Shown: positions 6,984-13,812 of the stretch, in pieces | How positions within the stretch are numbered: position 1 is the stretch's first letter | How the letters are laid out: every line of letters starts with the position of its first letter | Assembly (NCBI GenBank): GCA_030593185.1 | Contig: JAUVHQ010000026.1 | Span: forward strand, 1 to 14,241 | Direction of reading: 5' to 3' | From: Bacteroidota bacterium | Lineage (GTDB): Bacteria; Bacteroidota; Bacteroidia; Bacteroidales; VadinHA17 | DNA length: 14,241 nucleotides | The notes under the pieces: model-generated | What the model was told of the DNA's origin: nothing | What the model saw: the letters and a program-made list of their open reading frames with translations, nothing else | The model's database searches: none | Position numbers and translations under genes: made by a program

Positions 6984-9416
6984 CTTATTAACCTGCATAA
7001 ATATTTTATTATATAATTCCGTGGGGTTAAAAGGTTTCAAAACATAATCATTAAAATCTGCTTTTTCTATTTTACTTTGCACATCTGACATCACACTTGC
7101 AGTAAGGGCGATAATAGGAATGTTCCTGATCTTATCGTGATCTGATTTACGTATAATTTTTGTTGCCTTAAAACCATCCATTTCAGGCATATGCAGGTCC
7201 AATAAGATCACATCAAAATCATATTTATTTACTTTTTCGATTACCTCCAGTCCGTTTGTTACAGTTTCAACATCAATTCCCCATCTGGTAAGAATTTTTT
7301 GTGCCACAATAGCATTTATCTCGTTATCCTCAGCTAAAAGGACTTTCTTTCCAGCAAGCTGATCAAATTTCTTCTCCCCGGTATATTCCGGTTTCAATGA
7401 TTTACGTTCACTTTTCTTAAATTCAAGTGTGAAGAAAAATTTCGATCCTTTACCAACCTTACTTTCAAGCTCCAGTTTCCTGCCCTGAAGTTCAATTAAC
7501 CGTTTACAAATAACCAATCCCAATCCGGTACCGCCGAATTTTCTGGTTGTATCTATGCTTGCTTGGCTAAAACTCTCAAAAATAATTTTTTGTTTGTTTT
7601 CCGGTATGCCAATACCGGTATCGGTAACGGAGAATTCCAACTCAATCTCTTTCTTTCCGGTATTCACAACTATTATATCAATTGTAATTGATCCCGTTTC
7701 AGTAAACTTAATCGCATTTCCAATCAAGTTGGTAAGCACCTGGTTCAGGCGGGCGGCATCACCAACAATAATTTCAGGTAACTCGGAATCTATCAGCACT
7801 TTCAATTTGATCCCCTTTTCTTCGGCACGGAAGCTGAAAGATTGCCTGATTCCGTGTATCAGATCCTTAAGATTAAAATCGGACTCTTCAAAGAATATAT
7901 TACCGCTTTCAATTTTATTAAAGTCAAGAATATCGTTGATCAGTGTCATTAAATTATCTCCTGAAAATTTCAGGGAATTTAAAAACTCGAGCTGCTCTTT
8001 CTTAGGATCTTCCTGAAGCAGGAGATAGGTCATCCCCAGTATAGCATTCAGAGGAGTCCGGATCTCATGACTCATTATTGAAAGGAACTGTTGTTTTGCC
8101 TGAGCCGCTTCTTCAGCTACCTGCCTGGCTTTCTTCAGATTTTCTTCATTTTTTAATTTGTTTATAGCCAGTGCTGCCTGACTGGCAATAAATTCAAGTA
8201 TTCCAAGGTCTTCTTTAGTGTAGGTATCTTCCGATTCATAGCTCTGCAGACATATTGCTCCAATAGTTTCACCATCGGTTTTCAAAGGAACTCCGAGCCA
8301 TACTTTCGAGGAGGTTCCAACTAAATCAATTTCCCCTTCCTTCTCAAATTTCTTCATATTTGCCTCATTAGCAAGTAATGATTTGTTTGTTCTGATTACA
8401 AATCCGGTTAGAGTTTTTCCTGCAGGAAATTCATCGAATTTGTCCTTTTCATCTTCAAAATATGGCAATGAAAGAGTATCCTTTTCTTTATTATAAAGAG
8501 CTATGTAAAAATTCTTTATATAAATCCATGCACTTATCTCATTGTGGATAACAACAAATAATTTCTGTAGATTGTCAGTTGTTAATACTGCATCTGAAAT
8601 ATTTTGAGCCATTCTCTGAATGGCTTCAGCTTTTTTTCTTTCAGAAATATCACGATAAATTCCGTATGAGCCAACCTGCTTATTATTCACCATGATAGGT
8701 GTTGCAAGAAGAGATACATCAATTTCATGCCCGTCTTTATGTCTTCTTTTGGTTTCCAGAGAAACTGTCTGGCCTTTCTGAGCTTTATTAGTTATCTCAC
8801 GGGCTTCTTTATTACTTTTTTCCGGGGCTACCAGATCATCAATTTGTATTCCTATGCTTTCTTTACTGCTGTAGCCAAACATTTTGGTGAATTCTTTATT
8901 TATAGTTATTATTATTCCATCTTTATTACATTGGGCAATAGCTTCGGGTGCTTCTTCAAGGAGTTGCTCTAAATATGCGGATTTTAGTTTTAACTCTTGT
9001 TCCGATTTTTTTTGGCTAGTAACATCATTATATATAGTTAGAAGATAAATTTCATCTTTAATTTTTATAGTTTCTGCAGTAAAGAGTACCTCCTTTGTAG
9101 CTCCTGAACCGGTTTTCATTTTTACTTCAAAATCTCTTACTTTATTAAGTTTTGCCAGCTTTGAGAGAAATTTGTCACTCTGAATTATATCGATAAACAG
9201 TTGCAGTTCATTTGAAGTATGATTAATTACTTCTTCAGGCTTATATTCAAGGAAGTCAAGAAAAGATTTATTGACATCAACATATTTTGCATCCTCAAAC
9301 CTGCTGATCGCCATTGGTGTAGGGTTTGACTGGAAAACCTGGTAAAACACCTCTTCTTTCCATAATAGAGTGTTTTGTGGTTCGTTTTCAGGTGATTTTA
9401 TTTCATCTTTATCCAT
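6981..9416 (-). CDS. Hybrid sensor histidine kinase: PAS-PAS-GAF-HisKA-HATPase-receiver
   Basis: This 811-residue protein is probably cytoplasmic: I see no signal peptide or membrane segment. Two PAS domains (about 20-135 and 145-262; the second ends YGIYRDISERKKAE) are followed by a GAF domain (about 270-420, with GVPLKTDGETIGAICLQS). A coiled linker leads to HisKA with FLSIMSHEIRTPLNA (phosphoacceptor His450). The HATPase_c part has N-box Asn567, G1 DTGIGIP (Asp599) and GGTGLGL (629-634). The receiver (about 690-808) has the acidic pair Glu696/Asp697, phosphoacceptor Asp740, Thr772 and Lys794. All catalytic residues are present, so a phosphorelay His450 to Asp740 is expected. It has no DNA-binding output and no partner regulator adjacent. 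The signal may be a redox, small-molecule or light cue through PAS/GAF, but no cofactor-binding residue is diagnostic. The ATG at 9416 has an AT-rich leader. Confidence 0.93.
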   Translation of the reverse strand: MDKDEIKSPENEPQNTLLWKEEVFYQVFQSNPTPMAISRFEDAKYVDVNKSFLDFLEYKPEEVINHTSNELQLFIDIIQSDKFLSKLAKLNKVRDFEVKMKTGSGATKEVLFTAETIKIKDEIYLLTIYNDVTSQKKSEQELKLKSAYLEQLLEEAPEAIAQCNKDGIIITINKEFTKMFGYSSKESIGIQIDDLVAPEKSNKEAREITNKAQKGQTVSLETKRRHKDGHEIDVSLLATPIMVNNKQVGSYGIYRDISERKKAEAIQRMAQNISDAVLTTDNLQKLFVVIHNEISAWIYIKNFYIALYNKEKDTLSLPYFEDEKDKFDEFPAGKTLTGFVIRTNKSLLANEANMKKFEKEGEIDLVGTSSKVWLGVPLKTDGETIGAICLQSYESEDTYTKEDLGILEFIASQAALAINKLKNEENLKKARQVAEEAAQAKQQFLSIMSHEIRTPLNAILGMTYLLLQEDPKKEQLEFLNSLKFSGDNLMTLINDILDFNKIESGNIFFEESDFNLKDLIHGIRQSFSFRAEEKGIKLKVLIDSELPEIIVGDAARLNQVLTNLIGNAIKFTETGSITIDIIVVNTGKKEIELEFSVTDTGIGIPENKQKIIFESFSQASIDTTRKFGGTGLGLVICKRLIELQGRKLELESKVGKGSKFFFTLEFKKSERKSLKPEYTGEKKFDQLAGKKVLLAEDNEINAIVAQKILTRWGIDVETVTNGLEVIEKVNKYDFDVILLDLHMPEMDGFKATKIIRKSDHDKIRNIPIIALTASVMSDVQSKIEKADFNDYVLKPFNPTELYNKIFMQVNK

Positions 9417-9492
9417 TTTTTTATGAATTATTTATCAATTTTAGGTTGTAAGACGAATTAAATTAGGATTGTTTAAGATAAACATTTTTTAT

Positions 9493-9512
9493 TGAAAAGT
9501 CAAAAGTTAACT
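9493..9512 (-). repeat. Weak two-unit ACTTTTG/ACTTTTC repeat behind the selD fusion gene
   Basis: Reading the minus strand after the TGA stop (9513-9515), ACTTTTG is followed directly by ACTTTTC. This is a minimal, degenerate version of the post-stop heptamer arrays seen behind six other genes here and could be chance. The remainder of the 96-bp gap before the kinase is AT-rich with no clear promoter boxes. Confidence 0.3.
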
Positions 9513-11717
9513 TCAATAAACAAAAATCTTTCCTTTCTTTTTTTTGATTACTTCCCCAATAACAGATGTATTATGTACTCCTTTGGTTATTAATTCGTTC
9601 ACCAGTTTTTTTGCATATGACTGAGGGATTGATATTAACAGACCGCCTGAGGTTTGGGCATCAGCCAGAATTATTTTATTATTTTCCGAAAAATTATCCG
9701 GCCATACAACAAATTCAGAAATATAATCCAGATTATTCAAGGTTCCGCCGGGAACGATATCGGCGGTCACAAATTTCTTTACATTTTTAATTACAGGTAC
9801 TTTATCTGAAAACAAATTAACTTCAACTTTGCTTGCTCTTGCCATCTCGAGAAGATGCCCCAATAATCCAAAACCGGAAACATCAGTGCAGGCATTTACC
9901 GGATAGTTCTGCATGATTTCTGATGCTGTTTTGTTTAGGTCTGACATGAGTGAAATTAATTTTTCCCTGGTATCATTTTCAAGAAGCCCTCTTTTAAGAG
10001 CAGTTGATAATATTCCTGTGCCAATTGATTTGGTAAGAATTATATGATCGCCGGGTTGGGCAGCAGAATTAGTTAATATCCTGTCAGGGTGAACTTTCCC
10101 GGTTACTACCATCCCGTATTTTGGTTCTGTATCATCAATTGTATGACCTCCGATTATTGATATACCTGCTTCTGCAGCTTTTTTATTTGCTCCTTCAAGA
10201 ATTTTCCTGAGAACGCTCAGTGGCAGGCGATTTGATGGAAAACCGACAATATTCAAAGCAAAAAGGGGTATTGCACCCATAGCATAAATATCGCTTAATG
10301 CATTGGCTGCTGCAATTTCTCCGAATTGGAATGGATCATCTACAACAGGTGTAAAGAAGTCAACTGTTTTAACCAGTGCGGTGTCTTTATTTAGCTTATA
10401 AACAGCGGCGTCATCAGATGTATTGATTCCAACAAGAATGTCAGGGTCGGTTGGTACATTGAAATCCTTAAGTACCTCTTCAAGGGCTTGCGGGCGGAGT
10501 TTACATGCGCAACCAAGTCCCTGGGTGAAATGTGTGAGCTTGATTTCGCCTGTTTCTTCAAGGGGTTGATCACCGGTTTCCTGATCCCCGCTGAGGTTTT
10601 TTACCGTTTGGATGATTTCATCTGTTGCCCGGTTGATTTCTTCTTCGGTTGTAAACCTTCCGGTTGAAAAACGTATAGTTCCCATAGCAAATTCAACAGG
10701 TACTTTCATTGCCGTTAACACATGAGATATGTCAATATTATCTGTATGACAGGCTGCTCCTGCTGATGCTGCCACATGATCAAGCTCAGATATCAGTGTA
10801 TTGGCTTCCGTATTACGAAATCCGATACTCAAAGTGTTGGGCAGACTGTTGTTGAGATCTCCGTTTATCCGGGCATTTTTTAGTCCTTTGGTCAATTTAT
10901 TTGCCAGGAGATCTCTCATTTTTTTCATATGTGAGTGGTTCTTCTCCAAGTCTCTTCCCGCAATTTCACAAGCTTTGCCTAAGCCAACAATCTCAATAAC
11001 ATTTTCAGTTCCAGGTCGCATGTTTCTTTCATGGTCAGCTCCATGTATGATCTTTTCCAGATTTATTCCATGTTTAACATATAATGCGCCGACACCTTTT
11101 GGTGCATATAGTTTATGTCCTGCGACGGAGAGGAGGTCAACCCCGGTTTTTTTTACAGATACCGGAATTTTCCCCAACGACTGTGCTGCATCAGTATGAA
11201 AATGTATCTTATTCTTTATAGCTATTTTTGAGATCTCTTCAATGGGCTGGATCGTTCCCACTTCATTATTTGCATGCATTACTGTGATTAGAATGGTTTC
11301 ACGGGTTATTGCCGAAACAACCTCTTTTAATCTGATTAAACCATTTTTATCTACAGGAACATATGTGATCCTGAAGCCTTTTTTCTCAAGGTATTTACAA
11401 ACCTCTATCACAGCAGGGTGCTCGATAGCTGAAGTTATGATATGATTTCCTTTTGATTGATTTGCAAAGGCAATTCCCTGGATGGCAAAATTGTTGGATT
11501 CGGTACCTCCACTGGTAAATATAATTTCATCAGGATCACATTCAATAAGGGTTGCCACCTGCTCTCTTGCTTTCCCAACTGCCATTTTTGCCTGCATACC
11601 ATACCAGTGCATACTGCTGGGATTTCCAAAGCACTCACTGATAAATGGTTGCATTGCTTCAATTACCTCTTTATGAAGCGGGGTGGTTGCATTATAATCA
11701 AGGTAAATCTTTTCCAT
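9513..11717 (-). CDS. selD: Cysteine desulfurase / selenide, water dikinase (SelD) fusion
   Basis: This is a 734-residue, two-enzyme protein. Residues 1-375 are a NifS/IscS-like PLP enzyme: YLDYNATTP at the start, EHPAV (His100), TDAAQS (175-180), SVAGHKLYAPKG with PLP-Lys202, and the active cysteine in SAGAACHT (Cys323). A short charged linker (about 376-392) leads to SelD at about 393-734: GLGCACK (Cys403, Cys405, Lys406), SDDAAVY (434-440), IIGGHTIDDTEP (521-532), TDVSGFGLLGH and ADAQTSGGLL. SelD makes selenophosphate from selenide and ATP for Sec-tRNA, selenouridine or Se cofactors. The desulfurase-like half likely frees selenium from selenocysteine or relays it to the SelD half. The catalytic position is Cys403; there is no in-frame TGA for Sec. 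Both halves look complete, at about the usual length of the single enzymes. ATG 11717 is the natural start for MEKIYLDYNATTP. Confidence 0.93.
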   Translation of the reverse strand: MEKIYLDYNATTPLHKEVIEAMQPFISECFGNPSSMHWYGMQAKMAVGKAREQVATLIECDPDEIIFTSGGTESNNFAIQGIAFANQSKGNHIITSAIEHPAVIEVCKYLEKKGFRITYVPVDKNGLIRLKEVVSAITRETILITVMHANNEVGTIQPIEEISKIAIKNKIHFHTDAAQSLGKIPVSVKKTGVDLLSVAGHKLYAPKGVGALYVKHGINLEKIIHGADHERNMRPGTENVIEIVGLGKACEIAGRDLEKNHSHMKKMRDLLANKLTKGLKNARINGDLNNSLPNTLSIGFRNTEANTLISELDHVAASAGAACHTDNIDISHVLTAMKVPVEFAMGTIRFSTGRFTTEEEINRATDEIIQTVKNLSGDQETGDQPLEETGEIKLTHFTQGLGCACKLRPQALEEVLKDFNVPTDPDILVGINTSDDAAVYKLNKDTALVKTVDFFTPVVDDPFQFGEIAAANALSDIYAMGAIPLFALNIVGFPSNRLPLSVLRKILEGANKKAAEAGISIIGGHTIDDTEPKYGMVVTGKVHPDRILTNSAAQPGDHIILTKSIGTGILSTALKRGLLENDTREKLISLMSDLNKTASEIMQNYPVNACTDVSGFGLLGHLLEMARASKVEVNLFSDKVPVIKNVKKFVTADIVPGGTLNNLDYISEFVVWPDNFSENNKIILADAQTSGGLLISIPQSYAKKLVNELITKGVHNTSVIGEVIKKKKGKIFVY

Positions 11718-11757
11718 AATTAATAAAAGTTTATAACTATTCAGTGCCTTATGTTTG

Positions 11758-11800
11758 AATGCTTAAATGCTTAAATGACTAAATGCTAAAATGTCTAAAG
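11758..11800. repeat. AATGCTTA-type octamer array upstream of the selD fusion gene
   Basis: There are about five 8-bp units of the form ATGCTTAA, ATGCTTAA, ATGACTAA, ATGCTAAA, ATGTCTAA. A looser relative (AAAGTGCCT, AAAATGCAT, AAAATGGCT) lies at 12092-12128 near the other end of the same gap. Confidence 0.65.
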
Positions 11801-11857
11801 TATTTAAAATAATAGTGTATAAAGTTGATCCCACTCCGAAAAGTATTTTTTTGCCAG

Positions 11858-11888
11858 AAAGACACAAAGACACAAAGATACACAAAAG
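11858..11888. repeat. AGACACAA octamer array
   Basis: Two identical octamers (AGACACAA, AGACACAA) are followed by a degenerate third (AGATACAC). A CTTTGTGATTCTTAGTG stretch at 11910-11926 carries the complementary CTTTGTG word, so the two could pair across about 25 bp. Confidence 0.6.
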
Positions 11889-11930
11889 ATAAGGCAGTAA
11901 AAATAGGCCCTTTGTGATTCTTAGTGACTT

Positions 11931-12020
11931 AACCTGCCCTGTAAGAAGGTTTGCCCTGTGAAATTGCTTGCCCTGTGTAATCTACGAAGTGGTGCAACGC
12001 AATTACACAGGGCGGGCAAT
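11931..12020. repeat. CCCTGTG(A/T)AAT element with a 19-bp hairpin
   Basis: Three GCCCTGT words occur in a row (11936, 11953, 11970). The last is the left arm of a hairpin: 11963-11981 pairs with 12002-12020 over 19 positions, 17 Watson-Crick and two G-T wobbles, with a 20-nt loop. The wobbles lie in the same sense (T left, G right), which would keep the fold only in the RNA read from the plus strand. A TTAACAGGG word follows at 12023. The whole gap 11718-12194 (477 bp) contains this element, the octamer arrays and the ACTGCCG array; I see no gene in it. Confidence 0.65.
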
Positions 12021-12160
12021 ATTTAACAGGGAACGACTATATCGGGGTGATTTAGTGGCATTTTCTTTTTTTGGCTTTTCGTAGTGGACTCAAAGTTTAA
12101 AGTGCCTAAAATGCATAAAATGGCTAATCTCATTATACTTTGCATTTTTATCGATCGTCA

Positions 12161-12188
12161 ACTGCCGACTGTGGACTGCCGACTGATT
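12161..12188. repeat. ACTGCCG heptamer array behind nth
   Basis: The units ACTGCCG, ACTGTGG, ACTGCCG, ACTGATT lie in exact 7-bp phase. Read in the direction of nth, the array begins about 6-9 bases after its stop codon (12195-12197). Confidence 0.7.
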
Positions 12189-12194
12189 AGTTAC

Positions 12195-12839
12195 CTATGT
12201 TTTTATTAATTTTTTGTAATACTTGCAATATTCATGGATACCACATTCCCGGCATTTGGGCGACCGGGCAATACAAATATAACGACCATGCAATATAAGC
12301 CAGTGATGTGCCAGGGGAATAAGATCCTCAGGGATAAAATGTACGAGCTGTTTTTCTGTTTCCAGAGGTGTTTTGGCATTTGTCGAAAGCCCGATCCTTG
12401 CCGATACCCTGAATACATGAGTATCAACAGGCATAACCGGTTTATTGAAAACTACTGCTGCAATAACATTGGCTGTTTTTCTTCCTACTCCCGGTAATTT
12501 CCGGAGTTCATCAATATTTTGCGGCATCACCCCGTTAAAGTCATCCGTAAGCATTTTTGCCATACCATACAAGTGTTTGGCTTTATTGTTAGGGTATGAA
12601 CAGCTTTTTATGAATTCAAAGATTAATTCAGGTGATGCCTTAGCCATAGTTTCAGCGGTGGGGTATTTTGCAAGAAGAGGAGGTGCGATAATATTCACCC
12701 TTTTGTCGGTACATTGGGCTGATAAAATAACTGCTACCAGTAATTGAAAAGGATCGGAATAGATGAGTTCGGTTTCAGCAACAGGCACGTGCTCCCTGAA
12801 ATATTCAATGACTTTCTGATATCTTTCCCTTTTTGTCAT
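12195..12839 (-). CDS. nth: Endonuclease III (DNA glycosylase/AP lyase)
   Basis: This is a 214-residue base-excision-repair enzyme that removes oxidised pyrimidines and nicks abasic sites. It shows LSAQCTDKRVN near residues 39-49 and the helix-hairpin-helix LPGVGRKTANVIA (115-127) with catalytic Lys121. The catalytic Asp139 lies in MPVDTHVFR. The C-terminal [4Fe-4S] cluster cysteines are at 189, 196, 199 and 205 in the standard C-x6-C-x2-C-x5-C spacing. Its length is normal for bacterial Nth (about 210-215). All key residues are present. It is divergent from the VOC gene, and a -7 type box lies 20 bp ahead of the ATG at 12839. Confidence 0.95.
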   Translation of the reverse strand: MTKRERYQKVIEYFREHVPVAETELIYSDPFQLLVAVILSAQCTDKRVNIIAPPLLAKYPTAETMAKASPELIFEFIKSCSYPNNKAKHLYGMAKMLTDDFNGVMPQNIDELRKLPGVGRKTANVIAAVVFNKPVMPVDTHVFRVSARIGLSTNAKTPLETEKQLVHFIPEDLIPLAHHWLILHGRYICIARSPKCRECGIHEYCKYYKKLIKT

Positions 12840-12858
12840 TTCTTATTCATTATCAGGG

Positions 12859-12866
12859 CAAAGATA
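12859..12866 (-). promoter_or_regulatory. Candidate nth promoter -7 box (TATCTTTG)
   Basis: On the minus strand TATCTTTG fits TAnnTTTG exactly and is followed by CCC, a common arrangement just upstream of Bacteroidota genes. It lies about 20 bp before the nth start, which implies a short leader. No clear TTTG is present at -33. Confidence 0.5.
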
Positions 12867-12894
12867 GCAGGTTACTCCATGTTACACGACCTAC

Positions 12895-12926
12895 TTTGCT
12901 AAATAAAATGATTTAAAGTACTTTTG
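12895..12926 (+). promoter_or_regulatory. Bacteroidota-type promoter for the VOC gene
   Basis: TTTG at 12895-12898 and TACTTTTG at 12919-12926 are separated by 20 bp, matching the -33 TTTG / -7 TAnnTTTG consensus and its usual spacing. The predicted leader to ATG 12994 is about 60 nt. Confidence 0.6.
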
Positions 12927-12993
12927 GTATGCATCAATAAACTGCTTATGCCATTGTAAAAGCTGAATAGTATTATCAATAATCACAAAAACC

Positions 12994-13512
12994 ATGAAAC
13001 AGATTACTTTTTCCTTTCTTATTTTGTTGTTCCTGATCAGTAGTTATCAGGTTACGGCACAGAGTGAGTTTTCCAGCGCCACTATCGAGATTGGTGTTGT
13101 TGTGAGTGATATCGGGAAATCACTTGACTTTTACACCAATGTTATTGGTATGCGCAAGGTGGGAGAATTTGACGTCGACGAAGAATTCGGGAAGATATCG
13201 GGTCTTACCGGAGGGGTACCTTTCCACGTGGATGTGCTGAAACTTGAAGACTCACCCGGGGCAACCCAGTGGAAACTGATGAGTTTCGAAAAGGATGCCG
13301 CTCATCCACTATCAAAATATATCCAGGATGATACCGGTGTGCAGTATATCACTATCAACGTGACCAGCCTGAAACCCTTTCTGGAGAGGATAAAGAAACA
13401 TCATATCAAACTTCTGGGAGATACACCTGTTCCCCTGGGGCCTGACAATCACTTCGTCCTGATCAGCGGTCCGGATGGGACCATCATTGAGCTTATCGGA
13501 TCCCTGGAGTAA
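12994..13512 (+). CDS. Secreted VOC (glyoxalase/dioxygenase-fold) protein
   Basis: This is a 172-residue protein with a clear signal peptide (hydrophobic FSFLILLFLISSYQV, cleavage near TAQ-SEF, residue 23) in front of one vicinal-oxygen-chelate unit of two beta-alpha-beta-beta-beta modules. IGVVVSDIGKSLDFYTNVIGM (from 33) is the classic first module. HVDVLKL (His78) and GPDGTIIELIG (Glu166) are likely metal-ligand positions. The two other usual ligand positions carry Glu32 and Gln118 instead of His, so metal binding may differ from glyoxalase I or be absent. Function is unknown; antibiotic-binding, lyase or dioxygenase roles are possible in the superfamily. By eye its codons are richer in G and C than those of its neighbours. 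It has a good promoter upstream, and an octamer array follows the stop codon. Confidence 0.82.
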   Translation: MKQITFSFLILLFLISSYQVTAQSEFSSATIEIGVVVSDIGKSLDFYTNVIGMRKVGEFDVDEEFGKISGLTGGVPFHVDVLKLEDSPGATQWKLMSFEKDAAHPLSKYIQDDTGVQYITINVTSLKPFLERIKKHHIKLLGDTPVPLGPDNHFVLISGPDGTIIELIGSLE

Positions 13513-13544
13513 AGGTTGAGAAGAGTTGTGTTGCGGTGGTAAGA

Positions 13545-13582
13545 AGTCGAAGAGTCAAAGAGTCGAAAGTCGAAGAGTGAAG
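13545..13582 (+). repeat. AGTCGAAG octamer array behind the VOC gene
   Basis: AGTCGAAG, AGTCAAAG, AGTCGAA, AGTCGAAG and AGTGAAG lie in tandem, preceded by looser purine-rich words from 13513. The sense strand of the upstream gene is again the purine-rich one. Confidence 0.7.
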
Positions 13583-13647
13583 AAATTGTGATGCTATGTT
13601 GCAGTGATGAGGTTATGGAGTGTTTATTATGTGATAAAAGCAGTTAT

Positions 13648-13685
13648 TAATTACGTTATTAATAACGTAATTAATAACGTAATTA
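13648..13685. other. AT-rich 16-bp perfect hairpin with internal tandem repeat
   Basis: The left arm 13648-13663 and right arm 13670-13685 are perfect reverse complements with a 6-nt loop. The stretch also contains a 20-bp perfect palindrome (13651-13670, TTACGTTATT and its complement) and a 12-bp tandem repeat (ATTAATAACGTA at 13658 and 13670). It lies 136 bp after the VOC stop and 128 bp before the methyltransferase. It may be an operator, an unusual terminator or a target-site-like element; no T-run follows it. Confidence 0.55.
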
Positions 13686-13746
13686 GATGACAATATTTTA
13701 AAGTATACAGCAAATAAACTTTTAGAATAGCGATAGGTATTTTAAG

Positions 13747-13772
13747 ATATCGTACCCATAGGGACGAAATAT
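13747..13772. other. Imperfect CGTCCC/GGGACG hairpin before the methyltransferase
   Basis: CGTACCC-ATA-GGGACG, flanked by ATAT on both sides, forms a short stem with one bulged A. It resembles intergenic CGTCCC..GGGACG palindromes that I recall as common in Bacteroidota, but a single degenerate copy proves little. The rest of the 13513-13812 gap (300 bp) holds the octamer array and the AT-rich hairpin; I find no matching promoter boxes. Confidence 0.35.
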
Positions 13773-13812
13773 AAAGCACTTATCCGTTGGCAACCATATT
13801 TAAAGACAGAAC

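Noticed and set aside
10801..11723. Several plus-strand frames opposite the selD fusion gene
   Set aside because: They lie inside a gene with complete catalytic motifs on the other strand and have no family resemblance.
13770..13812. CCGTTGGCAACC just before the methyltransferase as a possible integron attC core
   Set aside because: It does not fit GTTRRRY, no partner site is visible, and the window contains no integrase.
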